This document shows, one piece after another, positions 8,541 through 17,473 of a DNA stretch of 64,000 bases (the stretch's first letter is position 1; each line of letters starts with the position of its first letter). Both the position numbers and the translations under genes were made by a program. The DNA comes from Lentzea cavernae. GTDB taxonomy: Bacteria > Actinomycetota > Actinomycetes > Mycobacteriales > Pseudonocardiaceae. The notes beneath the pieces were generated by a model that had not been told where the DNA came from, did not search any database, and saw nothing but the letters and a program-made list of their open reading frames with translations. The DNA is taken from NCBI RefSeq assembly GCF_014653695.1, contig NZ_BNAR01000001.1, forward strand, positions 620,001 through 684,000, in the 5' to 3' direction.

Positions 8541-9397
8541 GGATGTTCCTCCACATAGGATTCCAGTTGGTCTCTGGACCACTCGCCGTTGCCGACGACG
8601 AGCCGGTAGCGCAGGGTCAACGACTCCCCTGCGGGCAGTTCCACCGTGTCGTGGAAGGCGAAAGAGGGGTTGACCGCGGCGAACGGGGTGCTGCGCACGA
8701 ACCAGTGCGTGCCCTTGTTGTCCGGTTGGTCCAGGAACAGCAGGGTCGACGAGCGGTCCACTTCGTCGTGGTGACCGGTGAACGCGAGCCACCGCGCGGC
8801 CTTCCCCATCATCTCCTGCCCCGAGCCCCCGTCCGCGGCCAGGACGGTACCGTCGGTGAACGACCTCGGGCCGCGCCAGAAGAACCCGGTGTACCCCGCG
8901 AGCTCACGCCCGTTGGTCGTCGGGCTGCCGAAGACCAGCGGCTCCGCGCGCAGGTTCGTCAGGACCGTCGAGAACTCCAGCGTCCACGAGTCGTCCCCGA
9001 CGTCCCGCACGGTGAGCGACCGCGTCTCGCCCACCCAGCGCTCGCCCGCCTCGGTGAACCAGGACAGCCGCTCGCCGATCCGGGTCCCGTCGACCTCGAA
9101 CTCCTCGTGCCGCATGGTGCCGACGTTCGGCAGCACCACGTACCCCTGGTCCCGCACGTACGTCACGCCGCCCCAGAAGTTCTGCCCCGACACGTCGGTC
9201 GCCGTCATCTGCACGCCCTTGTGCCAGCGGTGGTCGTGCGGGCGGAAGGCCGTGACGACGTCACCGGCGAGCGAGCGCACCGGGTGCAGGTAGGGCTTCG
9301 GCCCCTCGAACGCGGGTGTGGACGGCCGGTGGACGTACCGGAAGAGCTCGACATCACCCGCGGACACGGCGAGCGAGTCGTCTTGCCGCGTGATCAC
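8534..9397 (-). CDS. PmoA-like (DUF6807) protein
   Basis: A 287-residue member of the PmoA/DUF6807 family, beta-rich proteins often found next to Gfo/Idh/MocA oxidoreductases in sugar catabolic operons. Family-typical stretches are RPYLHPV-like PKPYLHPVRS, RPHDHRWHKGV, and the GRELAGYTGFFWRG region. There is no signal peptide, so it is cytosolic. The GTG start at 9397 overlaps the upstream stop by 4 bp (GTGA), indicating translational coupling. Its substrate is unknown. Confidence 0.8.
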   Translation of the reverse strand: MITRQDDSLAVSAGDVELFRYVHRPSTPAFEGPKPYLHPVRSLAGDVVTAFRPHDHRWHKGVQMTATDVSGQNFWGGVTYVRDQGYVVLPNVGTMRHEEFEVDGTRIGERLSWFTEAGERWVGETRSLTVRDVGDDSWTLEFSTVLTNLRAEPLVFGSPTTNGRELAGYTGFFWRGPRSFTDGTVLAADGGSGQEMMGKAARWLAFTGHHDEVDRSSTLLFLDQPDNKGTHWFVRSTPFAAVNPSFAFHDTVELPAGESLTLRYRLVVGNGEWSRDQLESYVEEHPW

Positions 9398-10476
9398 CGG
9401 GCGTTCCCCCACGGGGCACCGATCCCTTCCATCGAGGCGTAGAACGGGCTGTCCGGGCCGATCTGACCCGCCTTGACGACGGTTCCGGTGAACGCGGAGG
9501 CGTACAGGGCCGCGATGAACTCCATGGTGTTCCTCGTGTCCTCGAGGGACACCGGGGGCACTGAGCCGTCGTCGAGCGCGTCCAGGAACGCCGCCACCTG
9601 GCACCGGTGTCCGCTCACGATCCCGGAGCGCTCCTCCCGCCAGCGCAGGACGACGTCCTCGTGACCGGGTGCGGGCGTGACCGTCCAATGCGCGTCCGTG
9701 TAGCCGTAGAGGTGCTCGACCTCGACCGTCGCCCGCTCGAAGTCGAACCGCAGTTCCGAGGTCTCCCGTGGGGACAACAGAGAGTTCACCACCGAGGCGA
9801 CCGTGCCGTCGGCGAAGGTCACCAGCGCCATCGAGACGTCCTCGGTCTGCACGTCCCGCGCCTGCCGGACGGCCACGGCCCGGATCTCCTGCCACGGCCC
9901 CAGGACCGACAGCAGCAGGTCGAACTGGTGGATGCCGTGGCCCATCGTCGGCCCGCCGCCCTCGCTCTCCCAGGTCCCCCGCCACGGCACGTCGAAGTAG
10001 GCGTCGCCGCGGTACCAGAGCGTGTCGCACTTCGCGACGAACGACCGCCCGAACACCCCCTCGGAGGCCAGGCGCCGCAACCGGACCGCGGCGGGCCCGA
10101 AGCGGTGCTGGAACACCGTCGCGACGCGGCCGGTCGAGCCGCGCTCGGCCGCGATCAGCGCGTCGACCTCGCTCAACGACAACGCGGGCGGCTTCTCCAC
10201 CAGCACGTCGACGTTCGCGGCGAGGCACTCGAGTGCGATCGGGACGTGATGGCGCGGTGGTGTGCACACGTGCACGAAGTCCAGTTCCTCCGCCTCCAGC
10301 AAGGCGGCGGAAGTGGGGTGCGCGCGCGGCACACCCCACTCCTTGGCGAACGCCGAGGCGCGATCGGCGTCCACGTCCACCACCGCCACCAGTTCGACGC
10401 GGTCGGCGGCCGTGCGCAGCGCCTCGGCGTGCGCCGCCGCGATCGCGCCCGTGCCGACGATGGCCGCGCGCCTCAC
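9394..10476 (-). CDS. Gfo/Idh/MocA family NAD(P)-dependent oxidoreductase
   Basis: A 360-residue sugar or polyol dehydrogenase. The N-terminal Rossmann fold shows AIVGTGAIAAAHAEAL (residues 5-20), and the family EKPP motif appears as DVLVEKPPALS near residue 90. The C-terminal alpha/beta domain is complete. The GTG at 10476 overlaps the binding-protein stop (GTGA), as does the next gene, so these form one translationally coupled unit. It probably oxidises the sugar brought in by the adjoining CUT1 importer; the sugar cannot be named. Confidence 0.87.
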   Translation of the reverse strand: MRRAAIVGTGAIAAAHAEALRTAADRVELVAVVDVDADRASAFAKEWGVPRAHPTSAALLEAEELDFVHVCTPPRHHVPIALECLAANVDVLVEKPPALSLSEVDALIAAERGSTGRVATVFQHRFGPAAVRLRRLASEGVFGRSFVAKCDTLWYRGDAYFDVPWRGTWESEGGGPTMGHGIHQFDLLLSVLGPWQEIRAVAVRQARDVQTEDVSMALVTFADGTVASVVNSLLSPRETSELRFDFERATVEVEHLYGYTDAHWTVTPAPGHEDVVLRWREERSGIVSGHRCQVAAFLDALDDGSVPPVSLEDTRNTMEFIAALYASAFTGTVVKAGQIGPDSPFYASMEGIGAPWGNAR

Positions 10477-11780
10477 TTCGCGGCGTCCACTTCGGACTGG
10501 ACTTCCTTGATGAACGACGCGGCGGCCGCGTCCGGGGTGGTCCGGCCGAACAGCACGTCCTCGGTGTGCCGCTTGAGGATCGTGTCGAGCGTGCTGGCGC
10601 CGTTCGGGGTGATCCTGGGCGGGTCGCTGACCGGAACGGTGTCGAGGTACTCCTTGGCGGCCTTGTCGGTGTCCTTGAGCTGCCCGGCGATCGCCTCGCG
10701 GATCTTCTGGTTGGCGGGCACACCGCGTTCGGTCAGCAGGACCTTGGCCGCCTCCTCGTCGTTGGCGAGGAAGCTCACGAACGCCGCGGCCTCGGCCGGG
10801 TACTTCGAGCGCGCCGACACCGACCAAAACATCGACGGCTTGTAGTAGGCGCCGGGCGACGCGCCCTGGGTCTCCCCCGGCAGCCGCAGGAGCTTCAGCT
10901 TAGCGCCACTGGCCGCGGTGAGCGCGGTGAGCTGGGTGTTCCACCACAGGCCGAACGCGGCGGTGCCGGTCGCGGTGGCGGACTGGTTCAGCCCGGCGGA
11001 GGCCTTCTCGATCGTGACCGACGGCGAGGCCGCGACACCCGACTTCGACAGGTCCAGGATGTACTGCCAGTAGTCGCGCGCGATCTCCTGCGGCAGCACG
11101 ACCTTGGCGTCGGCGTCGAAGATCGCCTTGCCCTGCTGCCGCGCCCGGATGCTCAGGCCGGCCGCGTCGTTGATTCCCGGCGACTGCACGCCGAACACCT
11201 GGCCGCCACCGGCCTTGGACACCTGGTCGCCGATCGCCTTCAGGTCGTCCCACGACCACTTCGTGTCGTCGGGCACGGGGATGTTGTACTTCGCCAGCAG
11301 GTCGAGGTTGACCATGATCGAGTACATGCCGAGGCCCACCGGCAGCCCGTACTGCTTGCCGGCGATCGCACCGGTCGCGAGCGCCTTCTGGTCGAAGTTC
11401 GCGGTGTCGAGGTGCTTCTTGGCCTCGTTCAGGTCGAGCAACGCGCCGCGCTCGGCGTAGGAGGCGATGTAGAGCTCGTCCATCTGCATGACGTCCGGCG
11501 CGTCGTTGGCCGCCATGGTCGTGGCGAGGCTGTCCCAGTAGCCGTTCCACTCCTTGAACTCGCCCTTGACGGTGATGTTCGGGTGCTTGCGCTGGAACAT
11601 CTCGATGACCTGCTGGGTCCGCTTGTGCCGGTCGTCGGCGCCCCACCAGGTGAAGCGCAGCGTGACCTTCTCCGTCGTCAGGTCGCCACCCGCGTCGGAA
11701 CCGGACCCGCACGCCACCAGGGACGCGGTCAGCGACAGCAGCACCGCCCAGACGGCACCGCGGCGAACACCTCTGCTCAT
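10473..11780 (-). CDS. CUT1-type sugar ABC transporter substrate-binding lipoprotein
   Basis: A 435-residue extracellular solute-binding protein family 1. The N-terminus is a lipoprotein signal with lipobox LVAC near residue 24. The mature part opens with VTLRFTWWGADDRHKRTQQVIEMF, typical of sugar-binding proteins. It follows its two permeases in the order permease-permease-binding protein. No ATPase gene is present in the operon, as is usual in actinobacteria, where a shared MsiK-type ATPase serves several CUT1 systems. Confidence 0.9.
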   Translation of the reverse strand: MSRGVRRGAVWAVLLSLTASLVACGSGSDAGGDLTTEKVTLRFTWWGADDRHKRTQQVIEMFQRKHPNITVKGEFKEWNGYWDSLATTMAANDAPDVMQMDELYIASYAERGALLDLNEAKKHLDTANFDQKALATGAIAGKQYGLPVGLGMYSIMVNLDLLAKYNIPVPDDTKWSWDDLKAIGDQVSKAGGGQVFGVQSPGINDAAGLSIRARQQGKAIFDADAKVVLPQEIARDYWQYILDLSKSGVAASPSVTIEKASAGLNQSATATGTAAFGLWWNTQLTALTAASGAKLKLLRLPGETQGASPGAYYKPSMFWSVSARSKYPAEAAAFVSFLANDEEAAKVLLTERGVPANQKIREAIAGQLKDTDKAAKEYLDTVPVSDPPRITPNGASTLDTILKRHTEDVLFGRTTPDAAAASFIKEVQSEVDAAK

Positions 11781-11795
11781 GAGCTGTCCTTTCGG

Positions 11796-12629
11796 CTACT
11801 TGCCCCCGGTCGTGGCGATCCCCTTGACGAGGTACCGCTGACCGATCAGGAAGGCGAGGAAGATCGGGAGGAGCGACACCACGCTCATCGCGAACTGCGA
11901 GCCCCACGACGTGGCGACCGTCGAGTCGACGAACGAGCGCAGGGCGACGGGGACCGTGTACATGTCCGGGTCCGTCAGGTAGATCAGCTGGCTGAAGAAG
12001 TCGTTCCACGTCCAGATGAACGTGAAGATCGTGGTGGTCGCGAGCGCGGGCGTCATGAGCGGCAGGATGATCCGCAGGAAGATGCGCGGGTGCCCGCAAC
12101 CGTCGATGCGCGCCGCCTCGTCGAGCTCCCGGGGCAGCCCGCGGATGAACTGCACCATCAGGAACACGAAGAACGCGTCGGTGGCGAGGATCTTCGGCAC
12201 GATCAGCGGCAGGAACGTGTTGACCCAGCCGATGTTCGAGAACAGCACGTACTGCGGCACGATGATCACGTGGATCGGCAGCATGATCGTGCCGAGCATG
12301 ATCCCGAACCACCAGCGCTTGCCCGTGAACTGCAGCCGCGCGAACGCGTAGGCCGCCATGGAGCACGAGACGAGGTTGCCGACGATGCAGCCGAGCACCA
12401 GCACCGCCGAGTTCAGCAGGTAGGTGCCGAACGACGGCGTCAGCGCGTTCCAGCCCTCGGTGTAGTTCTCGGTCTGCAGGCCGTCGAGGATCAGCCCGGA
12501 GCTGCGGAAGATCTCGTCGCCCGGCCGCAGCGAGCTCGCGACCATCCACAGCACCGGGTACAGCATCACGAACCCGATGAGGACCAGGCCGACGTGTTTG
12601 GCCGGGACGATCAGCCTTCTAGTCGTCAT
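11796..12629 (-). CDS. CUT1 sugar ABC transporter permease (MalG type)
   Basis: A 277-residue inner-membrane permease with six predicted membrane segments. The cytoplasmic EAA loop that docks the ATPase is LDEAARIDGCGHPRIFLRIILP (about residues 165-186). The ATG at 12629 overlaps the end of the preceding permease gene by 11 bp. With the gene at 12619 it forms the membrane channel of the importer. Confidence 0.9.
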   Translation of the reverse strand: MTTRRLIVPAKHVGLVLIGFVMLYPVLWMVASSLRPGDEIFRSSGLILDGLQTENYTEGWNALTPSFGTYLLNSAVLVLGCIVGNLVSCSMAAYAFARLQFTGKRWWFGIMLGTIMLPIHVIIVPQYVLFSNIGWVNTFLPLIVPKILATDAFFVFLMVQFIRGLPRELDEAARIDGCGHPRIFLRIILPLMTPALATTTIFTFIWTWNDFFSQLIYLTDPDMYTVPVALRSFVDSTVATSWGSQFAMSVVSLLPIFLAFLIGQRYLVKGIATTGGK

Positions 12630-13542
12630 AGAACACCCAGAACCTGGCCGCCCAGAAGTTGATCGCGGTGAACGCCGCGATGATCAGCAGCAGGAACCAC
12701 GCCAGCGCCGACGCGTAACCCATGTCGAACCGGCTGAAACCCTGCTGGTACAGGTAGAGCGTGTAGAACATCGTCGAGTCGGACGGTCCGCCCGTGCCAC
12801 CGGAGACCACGAACGCCTGCGTGAACGACTGGAACGCGTGGATGATCTGCAGCACCAGGTTGAAGAACAGGATCGGCGAGAGCAACGGCAACGTGATCCG
12901 CCGGAACCGCGCCCACCTGCTCGCCCCGTCAATCGCGGCGGCCTCGTAGTAGACCTCCGGGATCTGCCGCAGCCCGGCCAGAAAGATGATCATCGGCGAG
13001 CCGAACGTCCACACGTTCAGCACGATCAGCGTCGACAGCGCCGTGTCCGGGTCGGAGATCCACCCCCGCCCCTCCACGCCGAAGAACCCCAGCACCCGGT
13101 TCACCAGCCCGTCGGTGCCGAAGACCTGCGTCCACAGCACCGCGATCGCCACGCTCGACCCGAGCAGCGACGGCAGGTAGAACGCCGACCGGTAGAACGC
13201 GAGCCCGCGCAACCCCCGGTTCAGCAGGATGGCCACCCCCAGCGCGCACGCCAGCTGCAGCGGCACGGACACGAGCACGTAGGTGAATGTCACGCGCAAC
13301 GCGTTGTGCAGGCGCGAGTCGCTCAGGATGCGGGCGAAGTTGTCGAACCCGATGAGCTTCGGCGGCTGGATCAGGTTGTACTTGGTGAAGCCCAGGGCGA
13401 AGGACGCGAGCACCGGGCCGACCGTGATGAGGAGCAGTCCGGCGAACCAGGGCGCCAGGAACCAGAACGCGGCCCGGTTGTCGCCTTTGCGCACCTGAGC
13501 GCCGCCTTTGCGCAGCTGGCGCAGTTCGTCTAACGCGCTCAT
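12619..13542 (-). CDS. CUT1 sugar ABC transporter permease (MalF type)
   Basis: A 307-residue membrane permease, first gene of the six-gene minus-strand operon. The EAA loop reads YYEAAAIDGASRWARFRRIT. The ATG at 13542 is preceded by a GGGGG site and is the only start consistent with normal permease length; the frame stays open far upstream but that part has no permease character. A LacI-type operator at 13563-13576 sits 21-34 bp upstream of this start, so repression by a LacI-family protein is likely. Confidence 0.9.
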   Translation of the reverse strand: MSALDELRQLRKGGAQVRKGDNRAAFWFLAPWFAGLLLITVGPVLASFALGFTKYNLIQPPKLIGFDNFARILSDSRLHNALRVTFTYVLVSVPLQLACALGVAILLNRGLRGLAFYRSAFYLPSLLGSSVAIAVLWTQVFGTDGLVNRVLGFFGVEGRGWISDPDTALSTLIVLNVWTFGSPMIIFLAGLRQIPEVYYEAAAIDGASRWARFRRITLPLLSPILFFNLVLQIIHAFQSFTQAFVVSGGTGGPSDSTMFYTLYLYQQGFSRFDMGYASALAWFLLLIIAAFTAINFWAARFWVFYDD

Positions 13543-13562
13543 CGACCCCCGGCCCCGTCGCT

Positions 13563-13576
13563 GGAAAACGCTTTCC
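13563..13576. promoter_or_regulatory. LacI-type operator GGAAAACGCTTTCC
   Basis: The 14-mer is identical to the site at 2549-2562 upstream of the first PL11 lyase. It lies directly upstream of the CUT1 permease start at 13542. Confidence 0.65.
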
Positions 13577-13624
13577 GGAGTCTGCATCGGTGCACCACGA
13601 GCGTCAAGCAGGACTGTCGATCGT

Positions 13625-13655
13625 TGTCGAATACCGTCGAACGCGAGAGTCGAAT
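13625..13655. promoter_or_regulatory. Cluster of GTCGAA half-sites
   Basis: Three GTCGAA repeats (starting at 13626, 13636 and 13649) stand in the same orientation with spacings of 10 and 13 bp, and an inverted TTCGAC lies at 13668. The half-site is that of the 9-bp-period direct repeats at 2511, 7822 and 33358, but here the spacing differs. Confidence 0.4.
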
Positions 13656-13873
13656 GAGGCGGGGGTGTTCGACTGAGGTCCTTTGTGGAGGGCGGCTGGG
13701 GCTGGCTTCGGGCGCGGGGCGTCGCGCCTGTCAGGCGGACGCGAGGGGCGCCTGTTTCACAGCAGAAGGGCGGCGAGCGGTGGCGGTCGCGGCGTCTCGG
13801 TCCTTCGCACCACGCAGCGGCGCCGTTCGCGGTGTCTCCGGCCTCACGAACCCGAGAACCACCGCGGACAGCA

Positions 13874-13911
13874 GAAGGGCGGCGGCCCCGGGCAGGGGGC
13901 CACCGCCCTTC
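13874..13911 (-). terminator. Hairpin terminator of the small secreted-protein gene
   Basis: A 16-bp inverted repeat (13874-13889 with 13896-13911, one G-U pair in the minus-strand transcript, 6-nt loop) begins 17 bp past the stop at 13928. Confidence 0.8.
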
Positions 13912-13927
13912 CTCGTGCGACGAACCC

Positions 13928-14377
13928 TTACGCGTACGGGTTGCGCCCGGACAACCCGCCCACCTTGCACGGGCCGTCCGCCGCGTCACGGCAGACGACC
14001 ACGCCCATGTAGGTGATCGAGTCGCCGCTGATCGACCACGTCAGGTCGTTGTACGCGGTGTGGTCCTCCTTGTCGCAGCCGGAGTAGTCGTACCGGCGCG
14101 TCGGCGTCGTGTCCGGAACCAGCGAGCCGTTGTAGAACAGGAAGTACGCGTACACCGGCTTGGCGTCGCAGCCCCAGTCGGACACGAGCAGGTCGATGTT
14201 CCTCACCGAGCTGCGGCCGGCCCAGTCGAACGTCGCCCCGGCGTAGCCGTAGCTCGGCCCGGAGTAGATGAACTCCTGCGCGGCGGCGCTGGCCGAGGGC
14301 GCCTGGACGACGACGGCCGAGAGCGCTACCACGGCGGCGGCCGCGACGCGGCCGGCGATCTTGCTGAACGAAACCAT
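13928..14377 (-). CDS. Small secreted protein of unknown function
   Basis: A 149-residue protein with a clear signal peptide (MVSFSKIAGR, hydrophobic stretch, cleavage after SASAA near residue 32). The mature part is about 117 residues, rich in Tyr, Ser and Asp, with four cysteines (in DWGCD, YSGCD, VVVCR and GPCKV) that could form two disulfides. I recognise no domain. It stands alone between the ROK repressor and the CUT1 operon, with its own terminator. Secreted proteins of this form occur widely in actinobacteria without a known role. Confidence 0.75.
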   Translation of the reverse strand: MVSFSKIAGRVAAAAVVALSAVVVQAPSASAAAQEFIYSGPSYGYAGATFDWAGRSSVRNIDLLVSDWGCDAKPVYAYFLFYNGSLVPDTTPTRRYDYSGCDKEDHTAYNDLTWSISGDSITYMGVVVCRDAADGPCKVGGLSGRNPYA

Positions 14378-14417
14378 GGCGGCAGTTAACAGCGCTCCCC
14401 CGCAGTTGGAGTAGCTA

Positions 14418-14433
14418 TTGCGCGACAGCGCAA
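14418..14433 (-). terminator. Short hairpin after the ROK gene
   Basis: TTGCGC (14418-14423) pairs with GCGCAA (14428-14433) around a 4-nt loop, directly after the ROK stop at 14438. A weak terminator candidate. Confidence 0.35.
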
Positions 14434-14437
14434 AGCC

Positions 14438-15670
14438 TCAGCGGACGAGCTGCTGGAACACCGGCGGTTCCTCCGCCGCCAGGTCTTCCGGCAGCCGCAG
14501 CCCTTGCCGCCGTGGCACCAGTTCCGACTGCAGGACGATCGCCGCGGCGCCGATCGCGGGCGCCGACGCGGCCGAGGGCGAGAGGCGCACGGAGATCGGG
14601 TGGGCGTCGCGGGCGATGAACGCGCTGTCGAGCTCGGCGCGCAGCACGGGGAGGTAGACCGAGCCCGCGATCGCGAAGCTCGGGCCGGTGAGCACCAGCA
14701 CCTCCAGGTCCAGCACGTTCGCGAGGGTGCGGGCCGCGGCGGCGACGTAGCGGGCGGAGCGTTCCAGCAACGCGACCGCGCGGGTGTTGCCCTGCCGGGC
14801 GGCCCTGCTGATCGCCGCGAAGTCCGCCGCCACCGGGGTGGCCGCGCGGGTGCGGCCGCCCACCAGGCCCGCGGCCCGGCTGAGGGATCGGTCCGCCCGT
14901 GCCTGTTCGACGACGGCGGCGGGGCCGGCCAGCATCTCCAGGCAGCCGCGGGCGCCGCACCAGCAGCGCGGGCCGTCGAGGTCGAGGCAGGTGTGGCCGA
15001 TCTCGCCGGTGTGGCCGCTCGGGCCGCGGTAGGTCGTGCCGCCGAGCACGATGCCCGCGCCGATGCCGGTGCCCATGAACAGCGCCGCGAACGTGGAGGT
15101 GGCGCCGACGCCGCCGGACCAGTGCTCTCCTATCGCCGCCGCGGTCGCGTCGTGGTCGAGCACGACGGGCAGCGCCGTGGCGCGTTCGAGCGCGCGGCCG
15201 AACTCGTGGTGCTCCGACGGGCGCGCGGCGACCAGTCCGAGGCCCAGGATTCGATCGCGTTCGACGCCCACGCTGTCGATGAGCGCGTCGACCTCGCGGG
15301 CCACCCTCGCGACCACGGCCGCCTGCTCGTCGGCACCGGCGCCGGCGCGCGAGATCCTGGCGACGACCGCGCCGCCGAGGTTGGTCAGCACGTAGGTGAT
15401 GCGCGCGTCGTCGAGGTGCACGCCGACGGCGTAGCGGGCGAAGTGGTTGAGCTGCAGCATCACCCGGCGCTTGCCACCGGTCGACTCGGCGTGCCCGGTC
15501 TCGGCGACCAGGCCCTCGTCGATCAGGCCGCGCACCACCGTGGAGATCGTTCCCCCGGTCAGGCCGGTGGCGTTGACCAGGCCGACGCGGCTGATCATGC
15601 CCGCCGCCCTGACCAGGTCCAGCACGGCCGCCCTGGTGCTGGCGTGGGTCACCCGCGCCGGTCCGCTCAC
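14438..15670 (-). CDS. ROK-family transcriptional repressor
   Basis: A 410-residue NagC/XylR-type regulator. A winged helix-turn-helix (about 10-75: AVLDLVRAAGMISRVGLVNATGLTGGTISTVVRGLIDEGLV) precedes the ROK sugar-kinase-like fold. The zinc-binding ROK motif is complete in CWCGARGCLEM, and GHTGEIGH is the preceding conserved segment. It is divergent from the manno-oligosaccharide transport operon starting at 15807, so it probably represses that operon and itself in response to an imported sugar. Inverted repeats in the shared promoter (15691-15734) are candidate operators. Confidence 0.9.
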   Translation of the reverse strand: MSGPARVTHASTRAAVLDLVRAAGMISRVGLVNATGLTGGTISTVVRGLIDEGLVAETGHAESTGGKRRVMLQLNHFARYAVGVHLDDARITYVLTNLGGAVVARISRAGAGADEQAAVVARVAREVDALIDSVGVERDRILGLGLVAARPSEHHEFGRALERATALPVVLDHDATAAAIGEHWSGGVGATSTFAALFMGTGIGAGIVLGGTTYRGPSGHTGEIGHTCLDLDGPRCWCGARGCLEMLAGPAAVVEQARADRSLSRAAGLVGGRTRAATPVAADFAAISRAARQGNTRAVALLERSARYVAAAARTLANVLDLEVLVLTGPSFAIAGSVYLPVLRAELDSAFIARDAHPISVRLSPSAASAPAIGAAAIVLQSELVPRRQGLRLPEDLAAEEPPVFQQLVR

Positions 15671-15690
15671 TGCACTCCTCCGTCGAACGA

Positions 15691-15734
15691 CGAACTTGGC
15701 CCGTCGACAAGTTCGGGATCAGTAAAGCATCCCG
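15691..15734. promoter_or_regulatory. Inverted repeats in the ROK / importer divergent promoter
   Basis: CGAACTTG (15691-15698) and CAAGTTCG (15708-15715) form one dyad with a 9-nt spacer. CGGGAT (15714-15719) and ATCCCG (15729-15734) form a second with the same spacer, overlapping the first by two bases. A TTGACT hexamer at 15740-15745 could be the -35 element of the importer promoter. These are likely sites for the ROK repressor. Confidence 0.45.
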
Positions 15735-15806
15735 AGGCGTTGACTTTCTTTGTTTAGTAACTGAAGAATCCTCGCCGCGCACCACCCAGCGTCGGGAGGA
15801 TCAACG

Positions 15807-17471
15807 ATGTTCCTGCACAAGCGGCTCTTACTGATCGGTCTCTCGGTGGTCGTCGCGGCCACGACCGCCTGCTCCAGCTCGGGCGGCGCGGCCAGGGCCC
15901 GCGACACGCTCGTCGTCTACACCGGGCAGGCCGGCGACTACCAGCTGAACTTCAACCCGTACGCCCCCACCCAGATCGAGGGGCCGGGCACGATCTACGA
16001 ACCCCTGTTCTTCTACAACATCGCGAAGGACGGGCCGCCGAAGCCGATGCTCGGCACCGAGTTCGGCTGGAACGCGGACGGCACCGAGCTGTCCGTGACG
16101 CTCCGGGACGGCGTGACCTGGTCCGACGGCGAGAAGTTCACCGCCGAGGACGTGAAGTTCACGCTCGACATGGTCGCGAAGACCCCCGCCGTCAACAAGA
16201 CGGGCTTCAAGGGCACGACCACCGCGGTCGACGACACGCACGTCGTCGTCAAGTTCCCCGAACCGTCCTACATGGACGGACCGCAGGTGCTGGGCCAGCT
16301 GTGGATCGTGCCCGAGCACGTCTGGAAGAACTACGCCACACCCGCGACCGAGGTGAACGCGACCCCCGTCGGCACCGGCCCGTTCCAGCTCGGCGAGTTC
16401 AAGGCGCAGTCGTTCACCCTCAAGGCGAACCCGAAGTACTGGGGCGGTGAGCCCGCGCTCAAGCAGGTCCGCTACCTGTCGCTGTCCGGCAACCAGGCGG
16501 GCGTCGACGCGCTCAAGGCCGGGTCGATCGACTGGCAGACCGGCCCGGTCCCGGACATCAAGGACGTCGAGAAGAACTACCCCGGCTACAAGGTGATCAC
16601 GCTGCCGCTCAACCAGGTCGCGCTGTTCACCTGCTCCAACGCGCAGCTCGGCTGCCAGGGCGCGCAGACGGATCCCGCCGTGCGCCAGGCGATCTACCAC
16701 GGCATGAACCGCACGCAGATCAACTCGCTGGCGTTCCAGAACACCGCGAGCGAGATGTCCCCCGGCTACACCCTCCAGCCGCGCGACGCGTCGCTGATCT
16801 CGGGCAAGCTCGCCGACCGCATGGCGCCGATGAACGCCGACACCGCCGAGTCCGACAAGATCCTCACCGCCGCCGGGTACGCCAAGGGCGCGGACGGCAT
16901 CTACGCCAAGGACGGCAAGCCGCTGGCGCTGTCCGTGAAGGTGGTCGCCGGCTGGACCGACTACATCACCGCGCTGGAGACGCTGGCCCAGCAGCTGCTC
17001 AAGATCGGCATCAAGATCACGCCCCAGCAGCTGTCGTGGAACGAGTGGGCGGACGCGCGCGGCCGCGGCCAGTTCGAGCTGCTCATCGACTCGGTGGAGC
17101 AGGGCCCGGCGCCGGACCCGTACTACACCTACAGCTACTTCTTCTCGACCGCGACGACCGCGCCCGTCGGGCAGGCCGCGAACCCGAACTTCTCCCGGTA
17201 CAGCAACGCGACCGTGGACGCGGCACTGGCCGAGCTCAAGAAGACCGACAAGGGCGACCCGTCGCGGCAGCAGCACTACGACGCCATCCAGGTCGAGCTC
17301 GAGAAGTCCATGCCGTACATCCCCATGCTGACCGGCGGTGTCCCGACCGAGTACAACGACAAGGCGTTCACCGGCTGGCCGACGAAGGACGACCTCTACG
17401 CGTTCCCCGCCGTGTGGAAGCGGCCGGACGCCTCGCAGGTGTACGCCAAGCTCAAGCCCGCCGGGTCCTGA
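15807..17471 (+). CDS. Family-5 ABC substrate-binding lipoprotein, probably manno-oligosaccharide
   Basis: A 554-residue SBP_bac_5 (peptide/oligosaccharide class) protein. The lipoprotein signal ends in a TTAC lipobox near residue 22. The domain opens with the family's DTLVVYTGQ...NFNPY and contains SVTLRDGVTWSDGEKFTAEDVKFTLDMV. The family is best known for peptides, but members in Thermotoga bind beta-mannobiose and related sugars. Because this operon ends in a GH2 beta-mannosidase and is divergent from a ROK repressor, manno-oligosaccharides are the likely cargo. GGGAGG lies upstream of the ATG. Confidence 0.88.
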   Translation: MFLHKRLLLIGLSVVVAATTACSSSGGAARARDTLVVYTGQAGDYQLNFNPYAPTQIEGPGTIYEPLFFYNIAKDGPPKPMLGTEFGWNADGTELSVTLRDGVTWSDGEKFTAEDVKFTLDMVAKTPAVNKTGFKGTTTAVDDTHVVVKFPEPSYMDGPQVLGQLWIVPEHVWKNYATPATEVNATPVGTGPFQLGEFKAQSFTLKANPKYWGGEPALKQVRYLSLSGNQAGVDALKAGSIDWQTGPVPDIKDVEKNYPGYKVITLPLNQVALFTCSNAQLGCQGAQTDPAVRQAIYHGMNRTQINSLAFQNTASEMSPGYTLQPRDASLISGKLADRMAPMNADTAESDKILTAAGYAKGADGIYAKDGKPLALSVKVVAGWTDYITALETLAQQLLKIGIKITPQQLSWNEWADARGRGQFELLIDSVEQGPAPDPYYTYSYFFSTATTAPVGQAANPNFSRYSNATVDAALAELKKTDKGDPSRQQHYDAIQVELEKSMPYIPMLTGGVPTEYNDKAFTGWPTKDDLYAFPAVWKRPDASQVYAKLKPAGS

Positions 17472-17473
17472 CG

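Larger units (their letters stand above)
13543..13927. other. Intergenic region: operon promoter and upstream terminator
   Basis: This 385-bp gap separates two minus-strand genes. It holds the LacI-type operator (13563-13576), a cluster of GTCGAA half-sites (13625-13655), and the terminator of the upstream gene (13874-13911). A 17-bp sequence at 13759-13775 is repeated at 13868-13884, where it forms part of the terminator stem. Small open frames here lack a credible start or protein character. Confidence 0.6.

Noticed and set aside
13624..14016. Possible plus-strand coding frames in the region upstream of the CUT1 operon
   Set aside because: The region carries operators and a terminator, and the frames overlap a well-supported secreted-protein gene on the other strand.
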